DNA of 56,220 nucleotides from Testudinibacter crocodili (GCA_006228005.1 VDHG01000107.1:1-56220); one strand, 5' to 3'; shown: positions 29,633 through 39,827, counted from the first letter of the stretch. Numbers and translations are program-made. The notes: generated by a model not told the origin, from the letters alone.

Positions 29633-29917
29633 ATGAATAAGCTATCCCTTTTATCCGCTTACGATGTTCAACAATCATTTGCAACCTACCTACGCCAAAA
29701 ACGCAAGGAAAAAAAACTTTCGCGTAAAGCCCTTGCCGAACGTTGCCTTGTGCCGGAAGCGACTATCAAAAAATTTGAAACCACCGGACAAATCTCCCTA
29801 CGTCAGCTACTAATGATTTGGCAAATTGTAGCGGATTTAGAACCGTTTTATGATCTTACCAAACCAGCGGCTAAACCCATGCCGAAGAGTATTGCCGAGG
29901 TACTGGCAGATGACTAA
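29633..29917 (+). CDS. hipB: HipB-like helix-turn-helix antitoxin
   Basis: A 94-aa protein with a Cro/CI-type helix-turn-helix: VQQSFATYLRQKRKEKKLSRKALAERCLVPEATIKKFETTGQISLRQLL. It overlaps the HipA-like kinase gene by eight bases (ATGACTAA), the usual hipBA arrangement. HipB represses the operon and neutralises the kinase. The ATG at 29633 has GGGG five bases before it; the longer open frame lacks a good ribosome binding site. Confidence 0.85.
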   Translation: MNKLSLLSAYDVQQSFATYLRQKRKEKKLSRKALAERCLVPEATIKKFETTGQISLRQLLMIWQIVADLEPFYDLTKPAAKPMPKSIAEVLADD

Positions 29918-31181
29918 GACTAAACAACTTGAAATATGGCGCACACTCACTAACGGTGAAAAAGTGATAGTCGGGAGCTTGGCACAAAATAGTAAAGGAA
30001 CGTTTTTCCAATATAGCCCAGATTATCTGAATAATTTTCCAAATGGCAACTTATCGCCTTTTAAACTCCATTTTAATGATGAAGTACAACTTGCACCACG
30101 CTTATTTGACGGTTTGCATTCTGTTTTTGCTGATAGTTTGCCAGACGGGTGGGGGCGGTTATTGATGGATCGCGTGTTTGCTCAACACGATATTTCGCCC
30201 TATTCAATTACTCCGATGGATAGACTGGCTTATGTCGGCAATACTGCAATTGGAGCATTATCCTATCAACCAATCAGTGAAATTGTGGCTCAAGTAAGCG
30301 AGTTAATTCAGCTTGCCGAACTGGGTTTGCAGGCGCAGGCGATTTTTGATGGGCAAACAGAAGAGATTTTAACCGCACTTACCCAAATGGGCAGTTCTGG
30401 AGGCGCAAGACCCAAAGCACAAGTTTATTTTCCGCAAGGGCGAGAAGATATTTGTCGCACACAATATCAACAAGGCGATGAAGCGTGGTTGGTAAAATTT
30501 ACCTCCAATAATCTGGCATTATGCCACGAAGAAGGTTTATGCGAAGCGGTTTATTTGCAAATGGCACAACAAGCTGGCATTACTGTGCCGCAGTGGAAGT
30601 TGGTGAATGCACCATCACAATCAGGTGCTAGGCAGTGGCTTGCACTTAAGCGTTTTGATTGCATCGAGAATGGTCAAGCGCAGCAAGGTCGTTTGCATAC
30701 GCTTACTGCCTGTGGTTTGCTTGAAGCGGATTTTCGTCAGCCAAGTTTAGATTATATCGATCTCATCAAAGCAGCCAATTTGCTGACACAAGATCTCAAT
30801 GCAGGTAAAGCAATTTTCCGTCGTGCGCTGTTTAATCTGTTTAGCTGCAACCAAGATGATCACAGTAAAAACGTTTCGTTTGTTCAAAACGATCAAGGCA
30901 AATGGTCGATTTCGCCTGCTTATGACATGACATTCAGCCCAAACCCTTATGGCGAACACATGACCTCTTTCGCTGGTTTCGGCAAAAATCCCCCTAAAAA
31001 AGCCATTCAAATGTTGGCTCATCAGGCAAATTTAGAGTGGAAAGACGCGTTGGACATTATCGAACAGGTGCGAAGTGCGGTAGGTGATTTTGCCGTTTTG
31101 GCGAAAGACGTTGGTGTTAAGTCTGGAACGGTGAGGGATATTGCGAAGGTGTTGCGGCAGGTTAAGATTGATCTTGTCTGA
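29910..31181 (+). CDS. hipA: HipA-like serine/threonine kinase toxin
   Basis: A 423-aa HipA family kinase. The N-terminal subdomain has LFDGLHSVFADSLPDGWGRLLMDR near 65-88. The Gly-rich loop GSSGGARPKA is at 161-170 (candidate autophosphorylation serines 162/163), the ATP lysine is in WLVKF (Lys196), the catalytic NQDDHSKN is at 314-321 (Asp316), and the metal Asp339 is in AYDMTFSP. All key sites are intact. E. coli HipA phosphorylates GltX and causes persistence; the target of this form, which has the GSxGGARPK loop of the YjjJ/HipA branch, is unknown. Two USS lie in the gene. Confidence 0.87.
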   Translation: MTKTKQLEIWRTLTNGEKVIVGSLAQNSKGTFFQYSPDYLNNFPNGNLSPFKLHFNDEVQLAPRLFDGLHSVFADSLPDGWGRLLMDRVFAQHDISPYSITPMDRLAYVGNTAIGALSYQPISEIVAQVSELIQLAELGLQAQAIFDGQTEEILTALTQMGSSGGARPKAQVYFPQGREDICRTQYQQGDEAWLVKFTSNNLALCHEEGLCEAVYLQMAQQAGITVPQWKLVNAPSQSGARQWLALKRFDCIENGQAQQGRLHTLTACGLLEADFRQPSLDYIDLIKAANLLTQDLNAGKAIFRRALFNLFSCNQDDHSKNVSFVQNDQGKWSISPAYDMTFSPNPYGEHMTSFAGFGKNPPKKAIQMLAHQANLEWKDALDIIEQVRSAVGDFAVLAKDVGVKSGTVRDIAKVLRQVKIDLV

Positions 31182-31221
31182 CGGTGATTATGTTGTAATC
31201 GGAAAAAAATTATATATGCCT

Positions 31222-32310
31222 TTATTTGGGCTGTAAGTAGTATTTTAATGCTAATTCCATTGACGTTAAAAGATATGATAAATTTTCATATGACGTAGGA
31301 ATGTAATCCTTTTTTTGGAAAATTGCTGAGATTTCAACTGGAAAATCAAAAATTGCAGTAGGTATATCGTTATGGAAGGCGATTGAATTATACTCAAATA
31401 GCTTTCCAAATTCAAAAAGTTGTTTTTCTTTTGTTACTAAATATCCCAAGTCAAATATATTATCTTCATCTGGTTTTCTAAGCATAAATTCATGTATTCT
31501 TAATAAAAAAATATCCCAAGCAGTAGATTTTATATTAGATATAGCTTTGTCATAATTAGAATTAACTTGTACACCAAGAAACTTACCTGAATCTTGATTA
31601 AAATACTTATATGCTAAATAACATTCTCTAGCAAAAACTATACATAAAATTTCTTGCATAAACTTATTAAATTCACGTAATTTAAACACGGTAGATTTAT
31701 TTTTAAACTCAAAATGATTGATTAAAACCATTTTTATTAAAAGAATTTCTATTGCTTCTAGATTAAAATTCAGCTCAGAATAAGTATTTGTAAAGTTATC
31801 TACAATCTCTCTCGAGCGCTCTTTTATACCTCTTCCTTTCGAGTAAAACTCTTTCTGTTCCGGATTATTAGTAGAGATGTAATTTCCTGTTTTAAGAAAT
31901 ATATCTTCATCCATTAGCATTAACTTTAAATAAGATTCCGTATATTCGAGAGCATGTTTTCTAAATGATAAAACATTGCCAGTATATTTATTTTTATAAT
32001 ATGATTCCATATAATAAAAATTTAGTGAAACAGACCATCTGTTTTTAGTGATGAATTTTAAGAAACTAATAAAATCTTTTTTTTGCTTGTTTTTTGAAGA
32101 TTTATTTTGAAAAAAAATATTTAGTTCTGTTGCCATATTGGAATCTAGAAATACACTAGGAGCAAAATAGAATTCATTTTTATTTTTTCCATTTTCTAAA
32201 AAAGGTTCTTTTCCATGATAATGATCTAATAAATATATTTCACCAAAAGAGATACTATTATTTAAAATTTTTGATTTATATGGGGAATTTTTTATATGCC
32301 AAACATTCAT
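31222..32310 (-). CDS. AT-rich orphan protein, possibly PIN-like
   Basis: A 362-aa soluble protein I do not recognise. It is much more AT-rich than its neighbours, rich in Lys, Asn, Phe and Tyr, and contains no USS, all suggesting recent acquisition. Residues 53-58 are VFLDSN, like the first acidic motif of PIN nucleases; Glu102 follows a beta-like SVSLNFYYMES; Asp266 is in TAWDIFLLR, and LVTKEKQL follows at 291-298 where PIN proteins have a Thr-x-Asp strand. This ordering suggests a diverged PIN-like fold with a large helical insert, but it is inference from a few residues. AGG precedes the ATG by eight bases. It sits alone between hipBA and purL, converging on hipA. Confidence 0.7.
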   Translation of the reverse strand: MNVWHIKNSPYKSKILNNSISFGEIYLLDHYHGKEPFLENGKNKNEFYFAPSVFLDSNMATELNIFFQNKSSKNKQKKDFISFLKFITKNRWSVSLNFYYMESYYKNKYTGNVLSFRKHALEYTESYLKLMLMDEDIFLKTGNYISTNNPEQKEFYSKGRGIKERSREIVDNFTNTYSELNFNLEAIEILLIKMVLINHFEFKNKSTVFKLREFNKFMQEILCIVFARECYLAYKYFNQDSGKFLGVQVNSNYDKAISNIKSTAWDIFLLRIHEFMLRKPDEDNIFDLGYLVTKEKQLFEFGKLFEYNSIAFHNDIPTAIFDFPVEISAIFQKKDYIPTSYENLSYLLTSMELALKYYLQPK

Positions 32311-32439
32311 ATTAATACCTGAAAAAAGAAAAATATTTATATATTAGCGTTTCTACGCGTTCTTATCTCAACGCTATTCGTATATTTCTAAATAATCTCA
32401 CCAAGTTGTATTTATGGATATAAGCTCTTCATATAAAAT

Positions 32440-32462
32440 AGGACGAGGCATTGCCTCGCCCT
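32440..32462 (-). terminator. Terminator of purL
   Basis: On the minus strand GGGCGAGGCA-AT-GCCTCGTCC forms a strong stem (one mismatch) followed by TATTTTAT. It lies 15 bases beyond the purL stop. Confidence 0.75.
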
Positions 32463-32476
32463 TTCACTAACGCGAC

Positions 32477-35400
32477 CTATTTCAACACAACCCTAGCATT
32501 CCTAAACAACCGCATCCATGCGCCGTCTTCAGACCAATCCTCCGGATACCAAGAGTTGCTGACCGCTCTGAACACACGTTCAGGGTGTGGCATCATGATG
32601 GCGACACGTCCATTACGGTTGCTAAGTGCGGTGATGCCGTCAACCGAGCCGTTCGGGTTGGCGGGGTAGGTTTCGGTTGGTTGCAGGTTATTGTCGATAT
32701 ATTGTGCGATAATCAGGTTTTGTTCACGCAACTGTGCCAATTGCTGATCGTTTTTGAATTCAACCCGACCTTCGCCGTGCGAAACCGCAATTGGCATATG
32801 TGAGCCTGCCATACCGTTGAACCACAACGAATTGCTGTCGTTGATCCGCACTAACGCTGCACGGGCTTCAAAACGTTCGGAGGTGTTGCGCACAAAGCGT
32901 GGCCATGCCTCGGTGCCGGGAATGATTTCGGCAAGGTTGGAGATCATTTGGCAACCGTTGCACACACCTAAGCTCAAGGTGTCTTGACGTTGGAAGAAGG
33001 CTTCGAATTGATCGCGAAGTGCGGTATTGAACAAAATCGATTTTGCCCAGCCGCCGCCAGCGCCTAGCACGTCGCCGTAGGAGAAGCCGCCACAAGCGAC
33101 TAAAGCGTTGAATGTCTCTAGCGTGAGACGTCCGTTCATCAGGTCGCTCATATGGACGTCTATTGCATCGAAGCCGGCACGGTCAAATGCTGTCGCCATT
33201 TCCACATGGCTGTTGACCCCTTGTTCGCGCAGCACCGCAATACGAGGTTTTACGCCTGTGGCGATATACGGCGCGGCGATGTCGTCGCTTGGGTCATAAC
33301 TGAGTTTGGCGGAGAAGCCTTTGTCGTCTGGCTCTTTTTTCGCTGCAAACTCTTGATCGGCGCAAGTTGGATTGTCACGCAGGCGTTGCATTTGGTGGGT
33401 CAGTTCCGCCCAGATAGCACGCAGTTCAGAACGTTTTTCATTTAATCTTTCTGTCCCGGCAAAGCGGATAATAAATTCATCATTATTGCTGACTGTGCCG
33501 ATGTCGTGAGTTAACTCAGCTAAATTATGTGCTGCAAGCACCGCTCTTACCGCATTGAGATTGCTTTCGGCAACCTGAATGACAGCGCCTAGTTCCTCAT
33601 TGAATAAAATACCGAAATCGCTGATTTGTCTTTCAAGGTCGGCATCTAAAGCACCCAATTCGATAGCCCAGCCTTTGCTGCTATCAAATAAACCGGTGAT
33701 ATCAGCGTTGATTCCACAATGACCGGCAAATGCCATTTCAGCAAGCGTTGTGATTAAACCGCCGTCTGAACGGTCATGGTAAGCCAGCAGTTTATCATCG
33801 TCAACCAGTTGTTGAATTGCATCATAGAAGCCTTTCAGCTTGGTTGCATCGACCACATCCGCCGGTTTGTCGCCCAGTTGTTTATAGACTTGCGCAAGTG
33901 CGGTTGCGCCCAAGCGGTTGTTGCCTTCGCCCAAGTCGATCAGCAACAGGCGGCTATCGCCTTTATCGGTTCTGAGTTGTGGCGTGACGGTTTTGCGCAC
34001 GTCTTCCACCCGCGCAAAGGCACTGATGACTAATGATAACGGCGCAGTCACATGTTTATGTTCGCCGTTTTCCTGCCAAGTGGTTTTCATCGACATTGAA
34101 TCTTTGCCGACCGGAATGGTTAAGCCCAATGCAGGGCAAAGTTCTTCGCCGACCGCTTTCACCGCCGCATATAAACCGGCATCTTCGCCATGGTGTCCGG
34201 CTGCGGACATCCAGTTGGCGGAGAGTTTAATCCGTTTAATATCACCGATTTGGGTGGCGGCGATATTGGTGATCGATTCCGCAACCGCCATGCGTGCCGA
34301 AGCCGCAAAGTCTAACAATGCAATCGGTGCACGTTCGCCGATGGACATTGCTTCGCCGTAGTAGCTGTCGAAGCTGGCGGTGGTAACAGCACAATCGGCA
34401 ACCGGAATCTGCCACGGGCCGACCATCTGATCGCGTGCCACCATGCCGGTGACCGAGCGGTCACCGATGGTGATTAAGAAGGTTTTTTCTGCCACTACCG
34501 GCAAGCGTAACACACGATGCAAGGCTTGTTTGACATCCATTTTTTCGGTGTTTAACGGCGGATTATTCACCACCGCACTTTGCACATCACGAGTCATTTT
34601 CGGTGGTTTGCCGAGTAGCACATTCAGCGGCATATCAATCGGTTTGTTGTTGAAGTGGCTATCGTTCAGGGTCAAGTGCGGTTGTGCCACCGCTTCGCCG
34701 ATCACCGCATACGGCGCACGTTCACGTTGGCACAGTTGTTCAAACAGCGGCAATTGATCCGCCGCCACTGCCAACACATAGCGTTCTTGCGATTCGTTAC
34801 ACCAAATTTCCAACGGACTCATGCCCGGCTCGTCGCTCAGGATGTTGCGCAGCTCAAAGTTGCCGCCGCGCCCACCGTCATTGACTAATTCCGGCATCGC
34901 ATTGGAGAGACCGCCTGCGCCGACATCGTGGATAAACAGAATCGGGTTGTCGTCGCCCAACTGCCAACAACGGTCAATTACTTCCTGACAACGGCGTTCC
35001 ATTTCAGGATTATCGCGTTGTACCGAAGCAAAATCCAAATCTTCTTTCGATTTGCCGGAGGTCATTGAAGAGGCGGCACCGCCGCCCAAGCCGATATTCA
35101 TTGCTGGACCGCCGAGCACGATTAATTTTGCCCCGACCGGAATCTCACCTTTTTGTACATGTTCGCCACGGATGTTACCGATCCCGCCTGCCAACATAAT
35201 CGGTTTGTGATAACCACGCACTTCCACGCCATTAAAACTATTCACTTTTTCTTCATAAGTGCGGAAATAGCCCAGCAACGCAGGGCGACCAAATTCATTG
35301 TTAAACGCTGCGCCGCCGAGTGGGGCTTCCAGCATAATATCCAACGCTGAGGCGATACGGTTCGGTTTGCTTAACGGATTCTCCCACGGTTGTTCGAAGT

Positions 35401-36433
35401 TGGGTACGAGCAAGTTAGACACCGAGAAACCGACCAAGCCGGCTTTCGGTTTTGCACCACGACCGGTTGCGCCTTCGTCACGAATTTCGCCGCCGGAACC
35501 GGTTGCCGCGCCCGGAAACGGCGAAATCGCCGTCGGGTGGTTGTGGGTTTCCACTTTCATTAAAATATGTGCATCTTCTTGATGATAACGGTATTTGCCG
35601 TCGCTGTCGGCAAAGAAACGCCCAACTTTCGCCCCCTCCATCACCGCTGCATTGTCTTTATACGCCGACAACACAAAATCAGGGGTTTGCTCAAAGGTAT
35701 TTTTGATCATTTTAAACAGCGATTTCGGCTGTTTTTTGCCGTCGATCACCCAATCAGCATTAAAAATTTTATGCCGGCAATGTTCCGAGTTCGCTTGGGC
35801 AAACATATACAGTTCGATATCGACCGGATTGCGTTTGAGTTGGGTAAATTGTTCCAGTAAATAATCAATCTCATCTTCCGCCAGTGCCAAACCTAAATTG
35901 AGATTGGCTTGCTCCAGTGCGGTTCTGCCGTGTTGCAGAATATCCACGGTGGTGAAGGGTTTCGGTGCGGCGTGGCTGAACAGGGCTTGGGCGTCTTGTG
36001 GGGCTTCGATGACCGTTTCGAGCATTCGGTCATGTAAAAGTGCGGTCAGGGTTTCGGTTTGTTGTTCGGTGAGTGGGGAAGTGGTTTGAAGGTAATATGC
36101 GAGGCCACGTTCGATACGTTTGACTTTCGCTAATCCGGAGTTATGCGCAATATCACTGGCTTTCGATGACCAAGAGGAGATAGTGCCGATACGTGGGATC
36201 ACGATAAAGCAACTGCCGCTCGGTTCATGCTCCGCCAAGGTCGGACCATAATCCAGCAACTGCTCTAACTGCTCGGTTTCCGTTGGCGTCAGTGCCTGCG
36301 ATAAATCGGCAAAGTGCAGATATTCGGCATAGCAATCGCTGATGGGCAGATCGGCTTGGCGGAATCGGGCCATTAATTGGTTTAAGCGAAAATCAGAGAG
36401 CGCGGGAGAGCCGCGGAAAATTTGCATCATCAT
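32477..36433 (-). CDS. purL: Phosphoribosylformylglycinamidine synthase (FGAM synthetase)
   Basis: A 1318-aa enzyme of the long, single-chain PurL type. It makes FGAM from FGAR, glutamine and ATP, step four of purine synthesis. The N terminus [13 protein letters not shown], the synthetase core ([22 protein letters not shown] near 300) and the C-terminal class I glutaminase with GVNSHVEMA, the nucleophile Cys in LGVCNGCQM and the His in MPHPERVFR are all present. Three ATG codons start the frame (36433, 36430, 36427); family starts favour the second or third. It is controlled by a PurR-like box upstream and diverges from mltF as in E. coli. Confidence 0.97.
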   Translation of the reverse strand: MMMQIFRGSPALSDFRLNQLMARFRQADLPISDCYAEYLHFADLSQALTPTETEQLEQLLDYGPTLAEHEPSGSCFIVIPRIGTISSWSSKASDIAHNSGLAKVKRIERGLAYYLQTTSPLTEQQTETLTALLHDRMLETVIEAPQDAQALFSHAAPKPFTTVDILQHGRTALEQANLNLGLALAEDEIDYLLEQFTQLKRNPVDIELYMFAQANSEHCRHKIFNADWVIDGKKQPKSLFKMIKNTFEQTPDFVLSAYKDNAAVMEGAKVGRFFADSDGKYRYHQEDAHILMKVETHNHPTAISPFPGAATGSGGEIRDEGATGRGAKPKAGLVGFSVSNLLVPNFEQPWENPLSKPNRIASALDIMLEAPLGGAAFNNEFGRPALLGYFRTYEEKVNSFNGVEVRGYHKPIMLAGGIGNIRGEHVQKGEIPVGAKLIVLGGPAMNIGLGGGAASSMTSGKSKEDLDFASVQRDNPEMERRCQEVIDRCWQLGDDNPILFIHDVGAGGLSNAMPELVNDGGRGGNFELRNILSDEPGMSPLEIWCNESQERYVLAVAADQLPLFEQLCQRERAPYAVIGEAVAQPHLTLNDSHFNNKPIDMPLNVLLGKPPKMTRDVQSAVVNNPPLNTEKMDVKQALHRVLRLPVVAEKTFLITIGDRSVTGMVARDQMVGPWQIPVADCAVTTASFDSYYGEAMSIGERAPIALLDFAASARMAVAESITNIAATQIGDIKRIKLSANWMSAAGHHGEDAGLYAAVKAVGEELCPALGLTIPVGKDSMSMKTTWQENGEHKHVTAPLSLVISAFARVEDVRKTVTPQLRTDKGDSRLLLIDLGEGNNRLGATALAQVYKQLGDKPADVVDATKLKGFYDAIQQLVDDDKLLAYHDRSDGGLITTLAEMAFAGHCGINADITGLFDSSKGWAIELGALDADLERQISDFGILFNEELGAVIQVAESNLNAVRAVLAAHNLAELTHDIGTVSNNDEFIIRFAGTERLNEKRSELRAIWAELTHQMQRLRDNPTCADQEFAAKKEPDDKGFSAKLSYDPSDDIAAPYIATGVKPRIAVLREQGVNSHVEMATAFDRAGFDAIDVHMSDLMNGRLTLETFNALVACGGFSYGDVLGAGGGWAKSILFNTALRDQFEAFFQRQDTLSLGVCNGCQMISNLAEIIPGTEAWPRFVRNTSERFEARAALVRINDSNSLWFNGMAGSHMPIAVSHGEGRVEFKNDQQLAQLREQNLIIAQYIDNNLQPTETYPANPNGSVDGITALSNRNGRVAIMMPHPERVFRAVSNSWYPEDWSEDGAWMRLFRNARVVLK

Positions 36434-36511
36434 CTTTTACCGTCAATTGTTGAGAAAAGTGGTGGGAAGGCAGCGGCTGTTGGAAAAACAACCGTTGCCA
36501 ACGACAGCTAC

Positions 36512-36551
36512 ATTATAAAGTAAACTGCGGTGTAACGGAAAACTTTTGCGT
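36512..36551 (-). promoter_or_regulatory. purL promoter with overlapping PurR-like operator
   Basis: On the minus strand TATAAT (36512-36517) is a perfect -10. The element ACGCAAAAGTTTTCCG (36536-36551) matches 13 of 16 bases of the PurR operator ACGCAAACGTTTTCGT and covers the -35 position. Repression by PurR with hypoxanthine or guanine is the expected control. Confidence 0.75.
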
Positions 36552-36635
36552 CCTTTTCGCTGCTGAGTCAGTTGGTTTTTGCTGAAAGAGCGGTTAGAAT
36601 GCGCTATCTTCAAAAATAGTGAACAGGGCATTGAG

Positions 36636-38090
36636 TTGAAAGGACTACTATTACGAGCGGTTTTTGCGATCGGTCTATTGTTATGGGCAATAGATATGAT
36701 TTTTCCGTGGCAGAAAATGATGTCGGAAGAGAAAAATCATTATGTGACCGTATTGGAAAAAGGCGAGTTGGTGGTCGGTACAGTCAATAATCCGGTCTAT
36801 TATTTTATCGGCAATGAAGTGGAACAGGGCTTAGAATATGAATTAAGTCAAGCCTTTGCGGATTATTTAGGGGTGAAATTACAGATTATCAGTCTAGACA
36901 ACAACAACCAACTATTCGATGCGCTGCAAAGCGGAAAAATTGATATGGCGGCGGCAGGGCTGCGGTATCAAACGGAGAAAAATAAGGATTTTCAAACCGG
37001 ACCAAGCTACACCTCAGCATCTTGGCAATTGGTGTATCGCATGGGTGAAACCCGTCCTAAAACCTTTGCCGATGTGACTTCGCCGATGTTAATTCCAGCA
37101 GGTGGGGAGCTGAGCACACTGCTTGAACAGCAAAAACAGCAGTTTCCGAACTTAAGCTGGCAGGTCAATGACAGTATGACACAGGAAGAGATCCTATTAA
37201 TGGTTGCGGAAGGTAAGCAAGCGTATGCGATTGCCGGCTCGATTGATATTGCCTCAGTGCAGCAGATTAAACCGCACTTGAATGTGGCATTTGATGTTAG
37301 TGAAGAATCGAGTGTGCACTGGTATTTCTCAAAAAATACCTACAACGAATTGCAGGCAGCCTCACTGGAATTTATGCACAGTGCATTGGAAACCGGTTTG
37401 GTGGCGCGTTTGGAAGAGAAATATTTTAACCATATGCGCAACTTTGATTATGTCGATGCCCGCACTTATTTAGATGCTATTGAAAACGTATTGCCGAAAT
37501 ATATCGACTATTTCAAGCGTTATAGCGGCGAATTAGAGTGGCATACTTTGGCGGCGATTGCTTATCAAGAATCCCATTGGAATGAAGCTGCAACTTCACC
37601 GACTGGCGTGCGTGGCATCATGATGCTGACCAAGGATACCGCAGAGCGAATGAAAGTGCAGGACAGAACTGACCCGGAACAAAGCATTCGCGGTGGTGCC
37701 GAATACTTGCATTTGCTGATGCGGCAAATTCCGAATACCGTTCATCGGGACGATAAAATCTGGTATGCACTGGCGGCGTATAATATGGGATTGGGGCATT
37801 TATTGGACGCACGTCGTTTGACCAAAGAACTGGGCGGTAATCCGGACAACTGGTTGGACGTAAAAAATAATTTACCGCTGTTGGCGGAAAAACGCTACTA
37901 TTCCAAATTGAAATATGGTTATGCGCGCGGCTACGAAGCCCATGCCTATGTGGAAAATATCCGCCGCTATATGAATAGCATCAGCAAGCATTACCGCTTG
38001 AAAGAGATTGAAAAAGCCATCGACCGCAAACTGACACCGGCTGAAACCGGCAGCAATACTGCGGATCAATATTTAATTCAACATGGCTAA
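36636..38090 (+). CDS. mltF: Membrane-bound lytic murein transglycosylase F
   Basis: A 484-aa protein with a membrane/lipid signal (KGLLLRAVFAIGLLLWAIDM), an amino-acid-binding-like periplasmic domain (VGTVNNPVYYFIGNEVEQGLEYELSQAFADYLGVKL) and a C-terminal SLT domain with the catalytic Glu in AYQESHWNEAATSPTGVRGIMMLT and AAYNMGLGHLLDAR. It cleaves glycan strands with 1,6-anhydro ends. The start is a TTG at 36636 with AGGG eight bases before it; the frame opens 19 codons earlier without a good site. Divergent from purL, the same pairing as in E. coli. Confidence 0.93.
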   Translation: MKGLLLRAVFAIGLLLWAIDMIFPWQKMMSEEKNHYVTVLEKGELVVGTVNNPVYYFIGNEVEQGLEYELSQAFADYLGVKLQIISLDNNNQLFDALQSGKIDMAAAGLRYQTEKNKDFQTGPSYTSASWQLVYRMGETRPKTFADVTSPMLIPAGGELSTLLEQQKQQFPNLSWQVNDSMTQEEILLMVAEGKQAYAIAGSIDIASVQQIKPHLNVAFDVSEESSVHWYFSKNTYNELQAASLEFMHSALETGLVARLEEKYFNHMRNFDYVDARTYLDAIENVLPKYIDYFKRYSGELEWHTLAAIAYQESHWNEAATSPTGVRGIMMLTKDTAERMKVQDRTDPEQSIRGGAEYLHLLMRQIPNTVHRDDKIWYALAAYNMGLGHLLDARRLTKELGGNPDNWLDVKNNLPLLAEKRYYSKLKYGYARGYEAHAYVENIRRYMNSISKHYRLKEIEKAIDRKLTPAETGSNTADQYLIQHG

Positions 38091-38133
38091 TCAGCAAATC
38101 GACAGCACAAGAAGAGAACAGCAGGAGAGTAGA

Positions 38134-38283
38134 ATGAGAAGATCCCGTGTATTTTTTAAACCGAAAAAATCGCTTTCATTGCAAAACAATCACCGCCGCC
38201 TGTTGCGCTTGCGTCAACGTAAAAGAATCAAAGCACGAATTGAAGAGCGACACTGGTTTCAGTTTTTAGTCGAACAGCAGTGA
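38134..38283 (+). CDS. Small basic protein of unknown function
   Basis: A possible 49-aa protein starting MRRSRVFFKPKKS, with about a third of its residues Arg or Lys. AGGAG precedes the ATG by six bases. The same frame can start at 38083, overlapping the mltF stop, which would couple it to mltF. A rho-independent terminator follows after 35 bases. I know no family for it. The ribosome binding site and position support it as a real gene, but length is marginal. Confidence 0.4.
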   Translation: MRRSRVFFKPKKSLSLQNNHRRLLRLRQRKRIKARIEERHWFQFLVEQQ

Positions 38284-38317
38284 AAACCGCACTTTGCGCC
38301 GATCTATTGTTGATTTT

Positions 38318-38344
38318 ACTCGGCAGCTGAAACTGCCGAGTTTT
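38318..38344 (+). terminator. Terminator after mltF and the small basic gene
   Basis: CTCGGCAG and CTGCCGAG form a perfect 8-bp stem with a 6-base loop, followed by TTTT. A USS lies just upstream. Confidence 0.82.
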
Positions 38345-38356
38345 GTTTGTGATAGC

Positions 38357-38698
38357 TTATAGGCTCAACAAATCACGATTTTTCTCCAATGTCGCCTTGC
38401 CAATGCCGGAGACATCAGACAGTTGATCAATACTGATGAAATTGCCGTTTTTCTCACGGTATTCCACGATCGCTTGCGCTTTTTTCGCCCCGATACCCAG
38501 CAGACCTTTCTCCAATTCTTGAGCGCTGGCGGTATTCAAATTGATACGCTCTGTTACTATTTGGGCTTGGGCTTGCTCGGTAGCCGCTTCAGTCGTTGGG
38601 GTTGTCGCAGTTTGTTGCGCAGACAACGGCAGAGTTGTGATAGCACCTAGAAATGCCAAAACAGACCATTTGCAAAGGTTTGATTTTAACGTAGACAT
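38357..38698 (-). CDS. ComEA-like helix-hairpin-helix DNA-binding protein
   Basis: A 113-aa secreted protein: signal peptide (cut after LPLSA), a Thr/Ala/Gln linker, then a double helix-hairpin-helix domain with INLNTASAQELEKGLLGIGAKKAQAIVEYREKNGNF and the second hairpin VSGIGKATLE. This is the ComEA/ComE1 pattern of periplasmic DNA-binding proteins that pull transforming DNA through the secretin. H. influenzae has such a protein in its competence regulon (from memory). It is monocistronic. I found no clear CRP-S site before it. Confidence 0.85.
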   Translation of the reverse strand: MSTLKSNLCKWSVLAFLGAITTLPLSAQQTATTPTTEAATEQAQAQIVTERINLNTASAQELEKGLLGIGAKKAQAIVEYREKNGNFISIDQLSDVSGIGKATLEKNRDLLSL

Positions 38699-38734
38699 AA
38701 TGTTTCCTTTATACAGTTTTTGCTTGAGATAAAT

Positions 38735-38772
38735 GAAATAAAAAAACGCTGCCGAATCAAATCGACAGCGTC
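38735..38772 (-). terminator. Terminator of ileS-lspA-ispH
   Basis: On the minus strand GACGCTGTCGAT and ATTCGGCAGCGT form a stem of about 10 bp with one mismatch, followed by seven T. It lies about 100 bases past the ispH stop and just ahead of the ComEA-like gene. Confidence 0.8.
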
Positions 38773-38877
38773 ACTATGCCTCTATTTCTCTAGCGGTTCG
38801 AATCCGAGCAGCAATTCTCCCGATCCAGATCGCAAAACGGGTAAAAAATATGATGAAAACAACGCTGCAAAGTGCGG

Positions 38878-39822
38878 TCAGCTCACCGCCTTAATTCGCA
38901 ATTCGCGTGGCACTTCGAATACTGTATTTTCCTCGCAGCCCTCTAAATTTTCGACACTGGTTGCTCCCAGCTCGCGCAAACGGCTGACCACCGATTGCAC
39001 CAAAACCTCCGGCGCAGAAGCACCAGCGGTGATACCGATCACCTTAACTGCGTTTAACCAATTCGGATCAATATCATCGGCATCATCAATCAACTTGGCG
39101 ACAACGCCCATGCGTGACGCCAATTCGGCCAAGCGATTGGAATTGGAAGAGTTTTTAGAACCGACTACAATCACTAAATCTGATTGTTTCGCCAGCTCGG
39201 CAACCGCATTTTGACGGTTGGTGGTGGCGTAGCAGATATCATTTTTACGTGGTCCTTGAATAGCCGGATATTTCTCTTTTAAGTTTTCAATAATTGAACT
39301 GGTATCGTTAATGGACAATGTGGTTTGGGTCATAAAGGTCAAGTCGTCAGCTTGGCTGAGTGGCAGATTGGCAATATCTTCCACTGATTCTACCAAATAA
39401 ATGCCGCCGTCTTGATTATCATATTGTCCCATCGTGCCTTCCACTTCCGGATGCCCTTGGTGCCCGATCAGAATTGCTTTAGTGCCTTTGCGACTGGCAC
39501 GCGCCACTTGCATATGTACTTTGGTCACCAATGGGCAAGTGGCATCGAACACTTTTAAATCACGGCTTTTGGCTTCCTGCCGCACTTGTTGTGAGACCCC
39601 GTGCGCTGAGAAAATTACAATTGCTCCGTTCGGCACTTCGTCCAGTTCTTCTACAAACACTGCGCCACGTTCGCGCAACCCGTTGACCACAAAACGGTTA
39701 TGCACCACTTCGTGGCGCACATAGATCGGCGCACCGTGAATTTCCAATGCCAGTTCGACAATGCTAATCGCACGATCAACCCCGGCACAGAAACCGCGTG
39801 GATTGGCTAAAATAATTTTCAT
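38878..39822 (-). CDS. ispH: 4-hydroxy-3-methylbut-2-enyl diphosphate reductase
   Basis: A 314-aa [4Fe-4S] enzyme, the last step of the MEP isoprenoid pathway. The cluster cysteines are in [12 protein letters not shown] (Cys12), [12 protein letters not shown] near 96 and the later [12 protein letters not shown] region; His residues of the active site lie in [10 protein letters not shown] and FSAHGVS. The ATG at 39822 gives the standard start [11 protein letters not shown]; a GTG three codons upstream is possible. It is the last gene of ileS-lspA-ispH. The fkpB gene found between lspA and ispH in E. coli is absent. Confidence 0.95.
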   Translation of the reverse strand: MKIILANPRGFCAGVDRAISIVELALEIHGAPIYVRHEVVHNRFVVNGLRERGAVFVEELDEVPNGAIVIFSAHGVSQQVRQEAKSRDLKVFDATCPLVTKVHMQVARASRKGTKAILIGHQGHPEVEGTMGQYDNQDGGIYLVESVEDIANLPLSQADDLTFMTQTTLSINDTSSIIENLKEKYPAIQGPRKNDICYATTNRQNAVAELAKQSDLVIVVGSKNSSNSNRLAELASRMGVVAKLIDDADDIDPNWLNAVKVIGITAGASAPEVLVQSVVSRLRELGATSVENLEGCEENTVFEVPRELRIKAVS

Positions 39823-39827
39823 CTTAA

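Noticed and set aside
38790-38830. Stretch GCGGTTCGAATCC resembling a tRNA T arm downstream of ispH
   Set aside because: Only three base pairs of the T stem form and no acceptor, D or anticodon stems can be drawn around it on either strand.
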